From: Ruegeria_C sp041537905
GTDB taxonomy: Bacteria; Pseudomonadota; Alphaproteobacteria; Rhodobacterales; Rhodobacteraceae
Length of the DNA stretch: 64,000 nt
NCBI RefSeq assembly: GCF_041537905.1
Contig: NZ_JBGRUO010000020.1
Span: 43,955-107,954, forward strand
Direction of reading: 5' to 3'
This document shows positions 45,236 through 53,367 of the stretch, in pieces. Positions within the stretch are counted from its first letter, which is position 1, and each line of letters begins with the position of its first letter. Below the pieces are notes generated by a model. It worked only from the letters and a program-made list of their open reading frames with translations. It was not told the origin of the DNA and did not search any database. Both the position numbers and the translations under genes were made by a program.

Positions 45236-46648
45236 TTGAGACCCATATCCGCGGAAGACGCTCAAAAGACCGGCTGGGACGTTATCCTGGTCGGGTCGAG
45301 CTTTGCGGCGTGCTTTTTTGCCTACAAGCTGAAGGGCAGGGGACTGAAGGTCCTCTTTGTCGAACGCGGCCCTTTTATCGATCATGATACCCAGCTTGAA
45401 AACCGCCTGATCCCATCCTTTCCCGGCGTTGCGCAGGAAAACAGTTCCGGGCAGCGCAAGGATTGGACCGTACGCCATCAATTCGGCGGCTGCTCGAATT
45501 GCTGGTGGGGGAATACGCCACGCCTGCAGCCCAGCGATTTCGAACTGCAATCGCGCTACGGCGTGGGTCAGGATTGGCCGATTTCCTATGCCGAACTCGA
45601 GCCGTATATGGTCGAGGCCGAATATCTGATGGACATCGCCGGTTCGGATGAGGCCGGATACGCGCCGCGCAGCGCGCCCTATCCGTTTCCGCCGCATGTG
45701 CCGACCCGCGCCGAACGCAAGCTGTTTGCCGCTGAACCAAGCTGGCAGCCAATGCCCTGCGCCCGCTCCAATGGCGGCCGGCGCGCCAATTGCTGCGTGT
45801 CGGGCGCCTGCAACCTGTGCCCCATCGATGCGAAATTCACCATCCTGAACGCGCTGGACCTGTTCGAGGATGAGGGGTTCCATTTTCTGCTCGATGCGGA
45901 ATGCCGAGTGGTCGAGACCGCAGCCGGTCAGGCGACGGGTATTGTGGCCGACACCGCCGGGGCTGGCCCGATCACGCTGCGCGGCGATTTCATCGGTCTC
46001 GGGGCCAACCCGATCTACAATTCCGCCATTCTGCTGCGATCAGGCATCGGCTCCGATCTGGTCGGGCGCGGCATTCATGAACAGCTGGGCCAGTTCGTCT
46101 GGGTCGATATCCCGTTCGACAATTATTATGGCGGCACCTCCCTGACCGGCATGGGCTATGGGTTCTATGATGGTGATTTCCGCCGCGAGGCGGCCTCGGT
46201 GATGATCGAAAGCTGGAACGCGCCACAATCGCTGCGGCTGGAGCGTGGAAAATGGCTGCACCGGCTCAAGCTCAAACTGGTGGCCGAGGATCTGCCACTG
46301 GCCGAAAACCGGGTGGTTCTGAAAGAGGATGAGCCGGTCATTCAATGGACCGGGCATAGCGGCTATGCCTATGCAGGCCTCGCCCGCGCGCGTGACATGA
46401 TCTCTTCGTTGATCCCGTTTGAACATGAGATCGTCCGGTTTGGCGGGTTTGAGCCGACCGAGGCGCATATTGTCGGTGGCACGCCCATGGCTGCGGACAG
46501 TGCAGGCGGGGTCGTCGACAAATCCTGCCGCGTCTTCGGGATTGCGAACCTGGCCTGTCTCGGGGCAGGCGCCTTTACAACAGGGGCCGCCGCCAACCCG
46601 ACGCTGACGCTGTCGGCGCTGTCTCTTTATGCGGGGGAAACGCTATGA
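45236..46648 (+). CDS. GMC-type FAD sugar dehydrogenase large subunit with CCx4C motif
   Basis: A 470-residue GMC flavoprotein. An FAD-binding start DVILVGSSFAACFFAYKL is at residues 15-32. Cys186-Cys187-x4-Cys192-x2-Cys195 (NCCVSGACNLC) matches the CCx4C pattern that ligates a 3Fe-4S cluster in electron-transferring FAD-glucose dehydrogenases. The GMC end is intact: HIVGGTPM supplies the catalytic His, and ANPTLTLSAL has Asn where glucose oxidase has the second His. It should oxidise a sugar or sugar alcohol and pass electrons to a cytochrome or quinone. Start TTG 45236 has AGGA upstream. It overlaps the next gene by 4 bp. No cytochrome subunit is present. Confidence 0.78.
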   Translation: MRPISAEDAQKTGWDVILVGSSFAACFFAYKLKGRGLKVLFVERGPFIDHDTQLENRLIPSFPGVAQENSSGQRKDWTVRHQFGGCSNCWWGNTPRLQPSDFELQSRYGVGQDWPISYAELEPYMVEAEYLMDIAGSDEAGYAPRSAPYPFPPHVPTRAERKLFAAEPSWQPMPCARSNGGRRANCCVSGACNLCPIDAKFTILNALDLFEDEGFHFLLDAECRVVETAAGQATGIVADTAGAGPITLRGDFIGLGANPIYNSAILLRSGIGSDLVGRGIHEQLGQFVWVDIPFDNYYGGTSLTGMGYGFYDGDFRREAASVMIESWNAPQSLRLERGKWLHRLKLKLVAEDLPLAENRVVLKEDEPVIQWTGHSGYAYAGLARARDMISSLIPFEHEIVRFGGFEPTEAHIVGGTPMAADSAGGVVDKSCRVFGIANLACLGAGAFTTGAAANPTLTLSALSLYAGETL

Positions 46649-47070
46649 CCATGCGCCGCCGGATGTTCCTGATCGGCGGGGGCGCCGCCGCCGCGCTGGT
46701 GGCGGTACCGCTATCCCTGGGCGGCACGACCGCGTTTCTTCGGCGCACGCTTCGGGATCATTTCGGGCCCGAGGTTCTGCAACTTGACGGCATCAATAAT
46801 TTCGTCACCGAATTTGCCTCCCTTGCCGGAGAAGGCAGCCCGGCCAAACGGTTGGCCGCAGAGATGTATTTTGCCTGGCACGGCGACCGGCTGCGAATGA
46901 TCGGCCCCGCAGCCGCGCTGCAGGACCGGTTTCTGTATACGATCCTGACCAGAAGCAACATTATCGCCATCCAGCAGCAGCGCGAGACCCAGTTTGACTA
47001 TGGCTCTGTCGATCCCTGGCTGCCGGAATGCGATCCCTACCTGTCTGCCGTGGCTGACGAGACGCTCTGA
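46645..47070 (+). CDS. Small Tat-signal protein, likely gamma subunit of the FAD dehydrogenase
   Basis: A 141-residue protein beginning MTMRRRMFLIGGGAAAAL, a twin-arginine (RRxFLxxG) signal with hydrophobic core, then about 110 residues with TRSNIIAIQQQ. Size, Tat signal and coupling to a GMC subunit match the small hitchhiker or gamma subunit of gluconate and glucose dehydrogenases, which helps fold and export the signal-less catalytic subunit. The large subunit here has no signal of its own, which fits. ATG 46645 overlaps the previous stop. Its 3' end overlaps the convergent glycosyltransferase gene by 34 bp. Family assignment is inference from context more than sequence. Confidence 0.7.
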   Translation: MTMRRRMFLIGGGAAAALVAVPLSLGGTTAFLRRTLRDHFGPEVLQLDGINNFVTEFASLAGEGSPAKRLAAEMYFAWHGDRLRMIGPAAALQDRFLYTILTRSNIIAIQQQRETQFDYGSVDPWLPECDPYLSAVADETL

Positions 47071-48785
47071 GGTTCGGACTGGCCCGACAGAATCCGCCCG
47101 GCAGCCGAAGGCGTGCCGAAATCCGGTAGCCGGGCGCAGTCGGCAGGCAGGTTCATGGTCTCGCCATGCCGCCAGCCAACCAGCGAGGACCCGCTTCCTG
47201 TCTGCAGCGTGAAATGCAGATCCGCATCCCGGGTGTCCTGCAGAAGCCTGACGATGTTGGGGTGCCGGACACCGGGCTGGTTGGTTATGAAAACGCCCAC
47301 CGGGATGCACCGAACCGTCAGCTCAAAGTCAGCGAAATCCCCGATCAGGGGCCGGCCTGTCCTGCGGTCGAGACTGAACGGCGGCGTCTCGGTGCCCCGG
47401 ACATACAGGAACTCCGAGAATCGGGGCTTGTTATATGCCAGATCGAAATCACCCAGCCATTCGACAGCGCGCATTTCCTCTTCGGTCACGATGAGCGCAT
47501 TGTCTGCCAGCCATGGGGCAAGCAGGGTCTCTGCATCCGTCCATTGCCAGCGGGTTTTGCCCAGCAACGTGTTTTCGTCTTTTCCCAGTATCAGCTTGGT
47601 GCTGCGGATAAAGACCGGGTTGGCAAAGACGACGAACCCCGCCGCGACGACCAGCATCAACCAGGCGAACGGTTTCTTCAAAGATGCGGGCAGCAGAAAC
47701 GACATCGCCTCTGCCGCGCCGTCTTTCAGAAACCGCCACACGGTGGGAAGCACTGCCTGCAGGCCGATGCCCCAAAGCACGAAGAAGAACGGCATCGTCG
47801 GATAGAGATAACGGATATTCTTCAGCCCTCCGAAAGATTGCAGCACGAAGGTTGCAGCAAACACAATCAGACAGAAAGAGGCTGGCAGGAAATTGGCCCG
47901 CAACGCGATGATGGCGATGACCGGAAACAGCGGCCAGAAGGTAGGGTAATTGTCCCGGAAATTCCGGTGATAGAACGTGGTGTCGTTCGCGGGCGGCCAA
48001 GGTTCCCAGTTATATGTGGTCCAGAGCCATTGGATTTCGGCAGAAAAGATGCCGCTCAGCAAGACACCTGCGACCGTGAGCAACACAAGGCCAACTAACC
48101 ACCACAGCCGCGGATATGCCCGCAGCCAGCCCGGCGCAAAGACCAGAAGCACCCAGAGCCCGACCGCGCCTATGCCCAATGCTGTCAGCATCTGCAAATC
48201 GAGGGCGATCAGAAAGAGAACAGCCGCAGCGGCCAGGGCTGCCAATTGCCATGCCAGCGACCTGAACTCGACAAGGGCGACATAGACCAGCAGGGCTCCG
48301 GCCACAAAAAGCACGCCCTGCAGCGAATAGAAACGGATATATTGCGCAACCTCGATGCCATTCGGCCAGAACAGCAGAAAAACCAGCGCGATCAGGGCAG
48401 TCACACTGCCGCTGACACGATAGGCCCAGGCCACGACCAGCGACACCAGAAGCGCACCGGGAAGGATCGACGGAATCAGGCGCGCGGCACTGGCCGATTG
48501 CTCTCCCATGATCCCGAAGCTCAGCGCGATCAACTGGCTGAAGCGGGCGGCCCGGTCATAGATGCCGTCCAGAACGGCAAAGCTCTGGCTCTCCTGCCAG
48601 CTGACAGAGGGCAGATACTGATACAACTCGTCATAGATCAGCGGGTGATCGATCATACCGATCCGGGTGAGAAGAGCTGCGCCAAATGCCACCACAGAGA
48701 TCAGCACAAGCGGGATAAGGCCTGTTCCGGGATGATCCTGGCCGGGGTGAATGCGTTTCTGTTCGGGTTTGTCGGTCACTGACAT
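47037..48785 (-). CDS. Integral-membrane glycosyltransferase, GT39/GT83-like (GT-C fold)
   Basis: A 582-residue protein with about ten transmembrane segments (for example LIPLVLISVVAFGAALLT and LWWLVGLVLLTVAGVLLSG). The first periplasmic loop has YDELYQYLPS, with the Asp-Glu pair expected of ArnT/PMT-type GT-C enzymes. A soluble C-terminal part of about 150 residues follows the last helix. It would use a polyprenyl-phosphate sugar made by the GT2 pair at 50.9-53.0 kb to modify a surface glycan. ATG 48785 is preceded closely by AAGGA; a longer start at 48839 is possible. The acceptor is unknown. It is convergent with the Tat-signal gene. Confidence 0.75.
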   Translation of the reverse strand: MSVTDKPEQKRIHPGQDHPGTGLIPLVLISVVAFGAALLTRIGMIDHPLIYDELYQYLPSVSWQESQSFAVLDGIYDRAARFSQLIALSFGIMGEQSASAARLIPSILPGALLVSLVVAWAYRVSGSVTALIALVFLLFWPNGIEVAQYIRFYSLQGVLFVAGALLVYVALVEFRSLAWQLAALAAAAVLFLIALDLQMLTALGIGAVGLWVLLVFAPGWLRAYPRLWWLVGLVLLTVAGVLLSGIFSAEIQWLWTTYNWEPWPPANDTTFYHRNFRDNYPTFWPLFPVIAIIALRANFLPASFCLIVFAATFVLQSFGGLKNIRYLYPTMPFFFVLWGIGLQAVLPTVWRFLKDGAAEAMSFLLPASLKKPFAWLMLVVAAGFVVFANPVFIRSTKLILGKDENTLLGKTRWQWTDAETLLAPWLADNALIVTEEEMRAVEWLGDFDLAYNKPRFSEFLYVRGTETPPFSLDRRTGRPLIGDFADFELTVRCIPVGVFITNQPGVRHPNIVRLLQDTRDADLHFTLQTGSGSSLVGWRHGETMNLPADCARLPDFGTPSAAGRILSGQSEPQSVSSATADR

Positions 48786-49277
48786 TTCCTTATGGGCCGC
48801 GCAGGGGCGTTCGAACATCCATATGTGCCAGGCCCGCACATGCCCGACCGGCCAAAAACCGATTTCGAATCTGTTCGAAACTGCGGTAGTGGTATGTTTC
48901 GTTAACGCACGGTCCCTGTGTGTAGTAACAAATAGCGGTCAAATTCCAATCCCGTCTGCTGCCACCCGGTACGTGAAATCACACATAGGCGACCGCCGAT
49001 AATGACTAAATGAAACAGGGTGTTGGCCATTCGTCAATTCGAAGGCGGTATCGATATTGTCCGATCTCTCCAATGGCGCGCTAAGCGGAACAATTTGTCA
49101 GCAGGGCAGAGAATGAACGCAGTTTCAGCTACACCGATCCTTCCGTTTCGGTTTGAATAAGTAGCGACATCACCGCGAGGTCCCGAATCAGTAACTCGAA
49201 ATGGCGGGTTTTGTTGTCGATTCCGAACCGGGGCGTTGATATGCAATAGGGATTCAGGGGGGCATCGGGAAAAGAAG
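48786..49277. promoter_or_regulatory. 492-bp divergent region
   Basis: It lies between the GT-C glycosyltransferase (minus) and the HxH protein (plus). Composition is near the local mean with an AT-richer stretch around 48880-48960 containing atgtttcgtta (48894-48904). No gene or RNA is supported. Confidence 0.4.
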
Positions 49278-50102
49278 ATGGCTTTGGACAACGGCGGCTC
49301 CGCGGAAAACGACCCATCCCGGCAGGTCTGCCGCGTGGATGGTCATGTGCATATCCACCCCGACTTCCCCATCTCCCGAGTGCTGGACAGCGCCTGTCGC
49401 AACATGGGGCTGGCCGTATCACCCGAACGCGCGACCGGCGTTCTGCTCCTGACCGAAATGGCGGGCGTAGACCGGTTTGGCGCGCTGCCCGATCACGCGG
49501 GCGACTGGTCCATCATCGCTTGCGCAGAGGCGATGTCCGTGGTTGCCCGGCGCGATGACGGATCCCGGCTTTTCATCGTCGCAGGACGCCAGATCGTTAC
49601 GGCGGAAGGGCTGGAAGTTCTTGCCAACGGAACCGTACAGGCCCTTCCCGACGGTCTACCACTGACCGAGGTGATGGCGGCTGTCCGTGACCTTGGGGCG
49701 CTTGCCGTCCTGCCATGGGGGGTTGGGAAATGGACCGGCGGACGCGGGCGTATCATGAAGGCGCTTGCTGCCCGCCCACCGGCATCCGACGGGTTCTTCC
49801 TCGCCGATAGCGGCGTGCGCCTCACCGGTACGCCGCGGCCCGGAATTCTGGCGCAGGGCGAAGCAAATGGATGGCGGGTTCTGACGGGATCGGACCCGTT
49901 GCCGCTTCGGAACCAGGCCGCTGCCGCGGGTCGATACGGCTTTGTTGCCGAATGTGCGCTCGATCCCGACCGTCCTTTTCACAGCTTGGCCGCTTGGTTG
50001 CGCGCGCTTGAGAGATCGCCGGACTGTTATGGCGCGCTTCGGGGGCTGGGTGGCTTCGTGGCGCATCAGACGGCCATGCAGATCAGAAAACGCCTGGGCT
50101 GA
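49278..50102 (+). CDS. Putative metal-dependent hydrolase-like protein (HxH motif), unknown function
   Basis: A 274-residue protein of uncertain family. VDGHVHIHPDF near residue 20 (His23, His25, His27) resembles the first metal-binding motif of PHP or amidohydrolase enzymes. Later LPWGVGKWTGGRG and TGSDPLPLRNQAAA recall the glycine/Asp-rich end of PHP folds. No other catalytic His is obvious by eye. ATG 49278 is preferred because the upstream frame to 49236 has no homologous character. The next gene follows after 3 bases, so the two are co-translated. Role unknown; a phosphoesterase on a lipid-linked sugar is only a guess. Confidence 0.55.
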   Translation: MALDNGGSAENDPSRQVCRVDGHVHIHPDFPISRVLDSACRNMGLAVSPERATGVLLLTEMAGVDRFGALPDHAGDWSIIACAEAMSVVARRDDGSRLFIVAGRQIVTAEGLEVLANGTVQALPDGLPLTEVMAAVRDLGALAVLPWGVGKWTGGRGRIMKALAARPPASDGFFLADSGVRLTGTPRPGILAQGEANGWRVLTGSDPLPLRNQAAAAGRYGFVAECALDPDRPFHSLAAWLRALERSPDCYGALRGLGGFVAHQTAMQIRKRLG

Positions 50103-50105
50103 GCC

Positions 50106-50996
50106 GTGCCCGCAACGCTTGGCCATATTGGGTTCCAGTATTTGGCGACCAAGGCATGCCTGCCGAAAGCCGATGCGAAATGGATATTGGCCGGGTGCGT
50201 CCTGCCGGATGTGCCGTGGATTCTTCAGCGGGTTGTTGTCGGCGTGACCGGTGCCTCATCGGTGGAGGTGCGGCTCTATGTGATCGCCCAGAGCAGCTTG
50301 CTGGTCACCTTGATCCTCTGTGCCTGTCTGGCCCTGTTCAGCAGGGCGCCCCGATCCGTTTTTGCTGTTTTGGCGCTTGGCGTGCTGCTGCATCTGGGTC
50401 TGGATGCCTTGCAGACGAAATGGGCAAACGGGGTTGTTCTGCTGGCGCCGCTACAGTGGGATCTGGTGAATGTCGGCCTGTTCTGGCCGGAAGACTGGCC
50501 GACCCATGCGCTTTATGCCCTGTCGGTTGCGGTCGGGGTTTGGCTCTGGATAAAGGAACTCAAATCCGGCAAGGACCTGCAATGGCCTCGCGGCTGGCGG
50601 GCGGTGGCCGCCACGCTGCTGCTGCTCGCATATGCCGGTCTGCCGATCCTTATGATAGAGGGCGCGCGGGCGGCCGATCTGCATTTTGCGGCAACGCTGG
50701 ACGCGGTGGAACACAGGGCAGGCAAGTCAATCGAATTCGACCGCAGCCGCCTCGCTATCGGCCCTGACGGCACCCGTCTGCATGTCTGGACAGGAGAAGA
50801 ATTCCGGCTGAGCGCGTCAGCGCCGCTTCAGGGCGATGTGGCATCGATCCGAGGGCGGTTCGAAACGCCAACGACGATCCGGGTTGCGGAGGTCCATATT
50901 CACGCTTCAGGCATCCGCAACATCGCTTCTTATATCGCTCTTCTGATGATCATCCTGTGGTGGGGCCTCTGCATCGCGGACCGCCTCAGGCTCTGA
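50106..50996 (+). CDS. Membrane-bound hydrolase-like protein, YdjM-type
   Basis: A 296-residue protein with four or five hydrophobic segments (near 60-82, 88-105, 145-158, 180-195 and 278-292). N-terminal GHIGFQYLATKACLPKAD, LAGCVLPDVPWIL and LLHLGLDALQTKW recall the YdjM family of membrane-bound metal-dependent hydrolases, where His and Asp residues bind metal. A soluble loop of about 80 residues precedes the last helix. GTG 50106 follows the previous stop by 3 bases. The 3' end overlaps the convergent GT2 gene by 90 bp. Function is unknown beyond this resemblance. Confidence 0.55.
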   Translation: MPATLGHIGFQYLATKACLPKADAKWILAGCVLPDVPWILQRVVVGVTGASSVEVRLYVIAQSSLLVTLILCACLALFSRAPRSVFAVLALGVLLHLGLDALQTKWANGVVLLAPLQWDLVNVGLFWPEDWPTHALYALSVAVGVWLWIKELKSGKDLQWPRGWRAVAATLLLLAYAGLPILMIEGARAADLHFAATLDAVEHRAGKSIEFDRSRLAIGPDGTRLHVWTGEEFRLSASAPLQGDVASIRGRFETPTTIRVAEVHIHASGIRNIASYIALLMIILWWGLCIADRLRL

Positions 50997-51995
50997 TCCG
51001 GGCGCAGTCGAGGGCCGGCCGCGCAGGACCTCTCCGATTTCATAGCTGCGCAACCTTCGGCTGGACGAAAAGATGATGATCTCGCCCACCAGTCCCAAGG
51101 CCACGATCTGGATGCCCAGAACCAGCATCAACACGGCAAAGACCAGAGCCGGGCGATCCGCGAGAGGGGCGCCGAAAAAGAGCCGCTCGATCACCAGATA
51201 CGCGGTCAGCAGCGCCCCGATCAGAATGAGCGGAACGCCGACGGAGCCAAAGAAGCGCAAGGGCCGCCTGAGGTATTTTAGCCCGACAAACAGGGTGAGA
51301 ACATCAACTAGAGCCCCCACATGGGCGTTCGGCTTGAACTTGTAGATCTGCTGCGCATCAACATCCTTGACGACGGGCAGGTCCACCTCCTGGACGTCAT
51401 AGCCTTCCGAAGCTGCGATCAGCGGCAGGAAATGCTGCCTGACACCCAGTTCGGCAACCCGCAGAAACACATCCCGGCGTCCGGCCCGGGCCCGGCAGAA
51501 GACATCTTCGAATTTCTGCTGAAAGAGCAGGTTCAAAAGCCCATGCGTGGCCTGCGCCCGGACTTTCTGCATGCTGCTGCGGTTGAGTTCACCCCGCCGT
51601 CCCACGGCCATGTCGGCCGGGCCGACCGCGTCGATCAGGCTGATGATGGAGCCGGGATCAATCTCGGGCCAGCAGGGCAGAGTCAGGACGATATCGCCAA
51701 CTGCCAGACCGATCCCCTGCTTGATCGCCGCATCCTCGCCATTCCATGGCCGTTGCGGGAAAAGCCTCAGGTTTGGCCATTGCGCGCCCAGTGGCTCCAG
51801 CGCAGCCCGGATACCGGCAGAGGCGTGCTCGAACACAATGATCATTTCATATGACTGGGGCCGCGCGTCCAGGACGGTCCTATACGCGGTCAGTAGATCG
51901 GCCAAGCCTTTGCCGTCGCCCTCGGCGCTGACGATGACCGATACCAGACCGGTTGCGGTGGCCTCGGTCTCGGCCGGGTTCTGGTCGTGCAGCAT
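50907..51995 (-). CDS. GT2-like membrane glycosyltransferase lacking the DxD motif
   Basis: A 362-residue protein with GT2 layout: Rossmann-like N-domain from about residue 15 (VSVIVSAEGDGKGLADLL), a C-terminal membrane part with two helices near 248-270 and 285-310, and a short tail. At the place of the usual DxD (mDaDlq) it reads LTLPCWPEIDP, and the expected YNE is absent. These changes suggest loss of nucleotide-sugar/metal binding. It lies one base after the intact GT2 gene and is probably co-transcribed. It could be a partner of that enzyme or a scaffold. Its last 90 bases overlap the convergent membrane gene. Confidence 0.7.
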   Translation of the reverse strand: MLHDQNPAETEATATGLVSVIVSAEGDGKGLADLLTAYRTVLDARPQSYEMIIVFEHASAGIRAALEPLGAQWPNLRLFPQRPWNGEDAAIKQGIGLAVGDIVLTLPCWPEIDPGSIISLIDAVGPADMAVGRRGELNRSSMQKVRAQATHGLLNLLFQQKFEDVFCRARAGRRDVFLRVAELGVRQHFLPLIAASEGYDVQEVDLPVVKDVDAQQIYKFKPNAHVGALVDVLTLFVGLKYLRRPLRFFGSVGVPLILIGALLTAYLVIERLFFGAPLADRPALVFAVLMLVLGIQIVALGLVGEIIIFSSSRRLRSYEIGEVLRGRPSTAPGSEPEAVRDAEAPPQDDHQKSDIRSDVADA

Positions 51996-51996
51996 A

Positions 51997-52950
51997 TCAA
52001 TTCCTCTCCGGTAGGGCGCGCGCGGAATGATCCCCTAGCCAATATAGTTCGGCGGGTCCGATCTGGCGATGTATCAGGGCACACACCACGCCGATTAAAA
52101 ACAAAAACAACGTCAGAGAACCGCAGAGCATCGCAACCGACGTATATACCATCACACTGCCCGATCCGGTCGCACCTGCCCCGAACAGGATCGGCCAGGA
52201 AAACAGAATCGCCATGACCGCCGAGGCGGCGGCAAGCCCGGTAAAGCGGCGCATCGGGCGGCGTGCAAAAAGCAGCAGGGTCTTGATCGCGATCAGGTCC
52301 AGCAGAACCTTGAAGATCCGCGACAGCCCGTATTTCGATTCTCCGAACTGGCGGGCGTGATGGCGTACGCCGACCTCGGCGATCCGGGCCCCAACGGGAA
52401 GCGTCATGGCGGGGATGAACCGATGCATGTCGGAGTAAAGCGGCACCCGCTTGATCACATTCGCCCGGTACACCTTGAGCGAACATCCATTATCCTTCAC
52501 CGGCAGGCCCGTGACCTTGCCGATCAGCCGGTTGGCGATCATCGAGGGTAGCTTGCGCGACAGCCATTTGTCCTGACGGTTGATCCGCCAGCCGATCACC
52601 ATGTCATAGCCTTCGTCGATCTTCGCCAGCATCATCGGGATGTCGCTGGGATCGTTTTGCAGATCGCCATCCATGGTCACCAGGACCGAGCCACGCGCAT
52701 ATTCGATACCGGCGGTCATCGCCGCAGTCTGCCCGTAATTCTTGCGGAATTTCAGCACAACGACCCGTGAATCCGCGGCGGCAAGCTCTGACAGTTTCTG
52801 AAAGCTCGTATCGGTCGATCCGTCATCGACGAAGATCAGCTCAAACGGCAGCCCGGCGCCATCCATTGTGTTGGCGACCTTGCTATAGAGCAAACCAACG
52901 CTGTCTTCCTCGTTCAATATGGGAACTATTATGGAATATCTGACGGCCAA
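51997..52950 (-). CDS. GT2 polyprenyl-phosphate glycosyltransferase (DPM/ArnC/GtrB-like)
   Basis: A 317-residue enzyme. Motifs are YSIIVPILNEEDSV at about residues 4-17, FVDDGSTDTS, and VTMDGDLQNDP (DxD). GWRINRQD and DNGCSLKVYR are GtrB/ArnC-like. Two transmembrane helices lie in the last 100 residues (AAASAVMAILFSWPILF, MLCGSLTLFLFLIGVVCAL). It loads a sugar from a nucleotide donor onto polyprenyl phosphate for later use by a GT-C enzyme such as that at 47037. Start TTG 52950 has GGAG 7 bases upstream and opens at the conserved strand; the frame runs on to 53004. Sugar identity is unknown. Confidence 0.85.
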   Translation of the reverse strand: MAVRYSIIVPILNEEDSVGLLYSKVANTMDGAGLPFELIFVDDGSTDTSFQKLSELAAADSRVVVLKFRKNYGQTAAMTAGIEYARGSVLVTMDGDLQNDPSDIPMMLAKIDEGYDMVIGWRINRQDKWLSRKLPSMIANRLIGKVTGLPVKDNGCSLKVYRANVIKRVPLYSDMHRFIPAMTLPVGARIAEVGVRHHARQFGESKYGLSRIFKVLLDLIAIKTLLLFARRPMRRFTGLAAASAVMAILFSWPILFGAGATGSGSVMVYTSVAMLCGSLTLFLFLIGVVCALIHRQIGPAELYWLGDHSARALPERN

Positions 52951-53367
52951 TGCCTTACTCCCGCTCGAACACCTAACAATACAAAACCTTAAACACGCTA
53001 CCAATATGGGCCGTTACTTCCGGGCGCGGGTTGACCCTAGCAACACGCGCAAGTGAAAGCAATTCTTGAAGAAAGCGAGATCCTCGCGACGTCCGCTTAC
53101 GGTCGGGCCGGCACTAAAATACTTGCCACAAGCGCCTTATGCGGGGGGGCGAGCAAGGTTCACGCCTCGCGCATTGTATCAATTAAGAGTTTGTTTTTAA
53201 AAGAAATAAATCTCAAGAAATCATTTTTCATGTTCCCGGGACTCCCACTCTCACGGTCCCTGGTGTCTTGAAGCGTCAGAAGAGAGATTCGAACGGTGGC
53301 GCGCGCCGTGGAACCAATCCGGCGCACGGTAGCGGAATTGTTCGCAAGGCCGACGTGATTAGGGCCC
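52951..53367. other. 417-bp region between GT2 and acyltransferase genes
   Basis: It follows the acyltransferase (leftward) and precedes the GT2 gene (leftward). It holds AT-rich sequence around 53170-53235 and no frame with a ribosome site. I see no clear T-tailed hairpin or RNA gene; a promoter for the GT2 pair is likely at the left end. Confidence 0.4.

Noticed and set aside
45236..47070. Insertion or transfer of the FAD dehydrogenase pair as a mobile element
   Set aside because: No transposase, direct repeat or composition break is visible around the pair.
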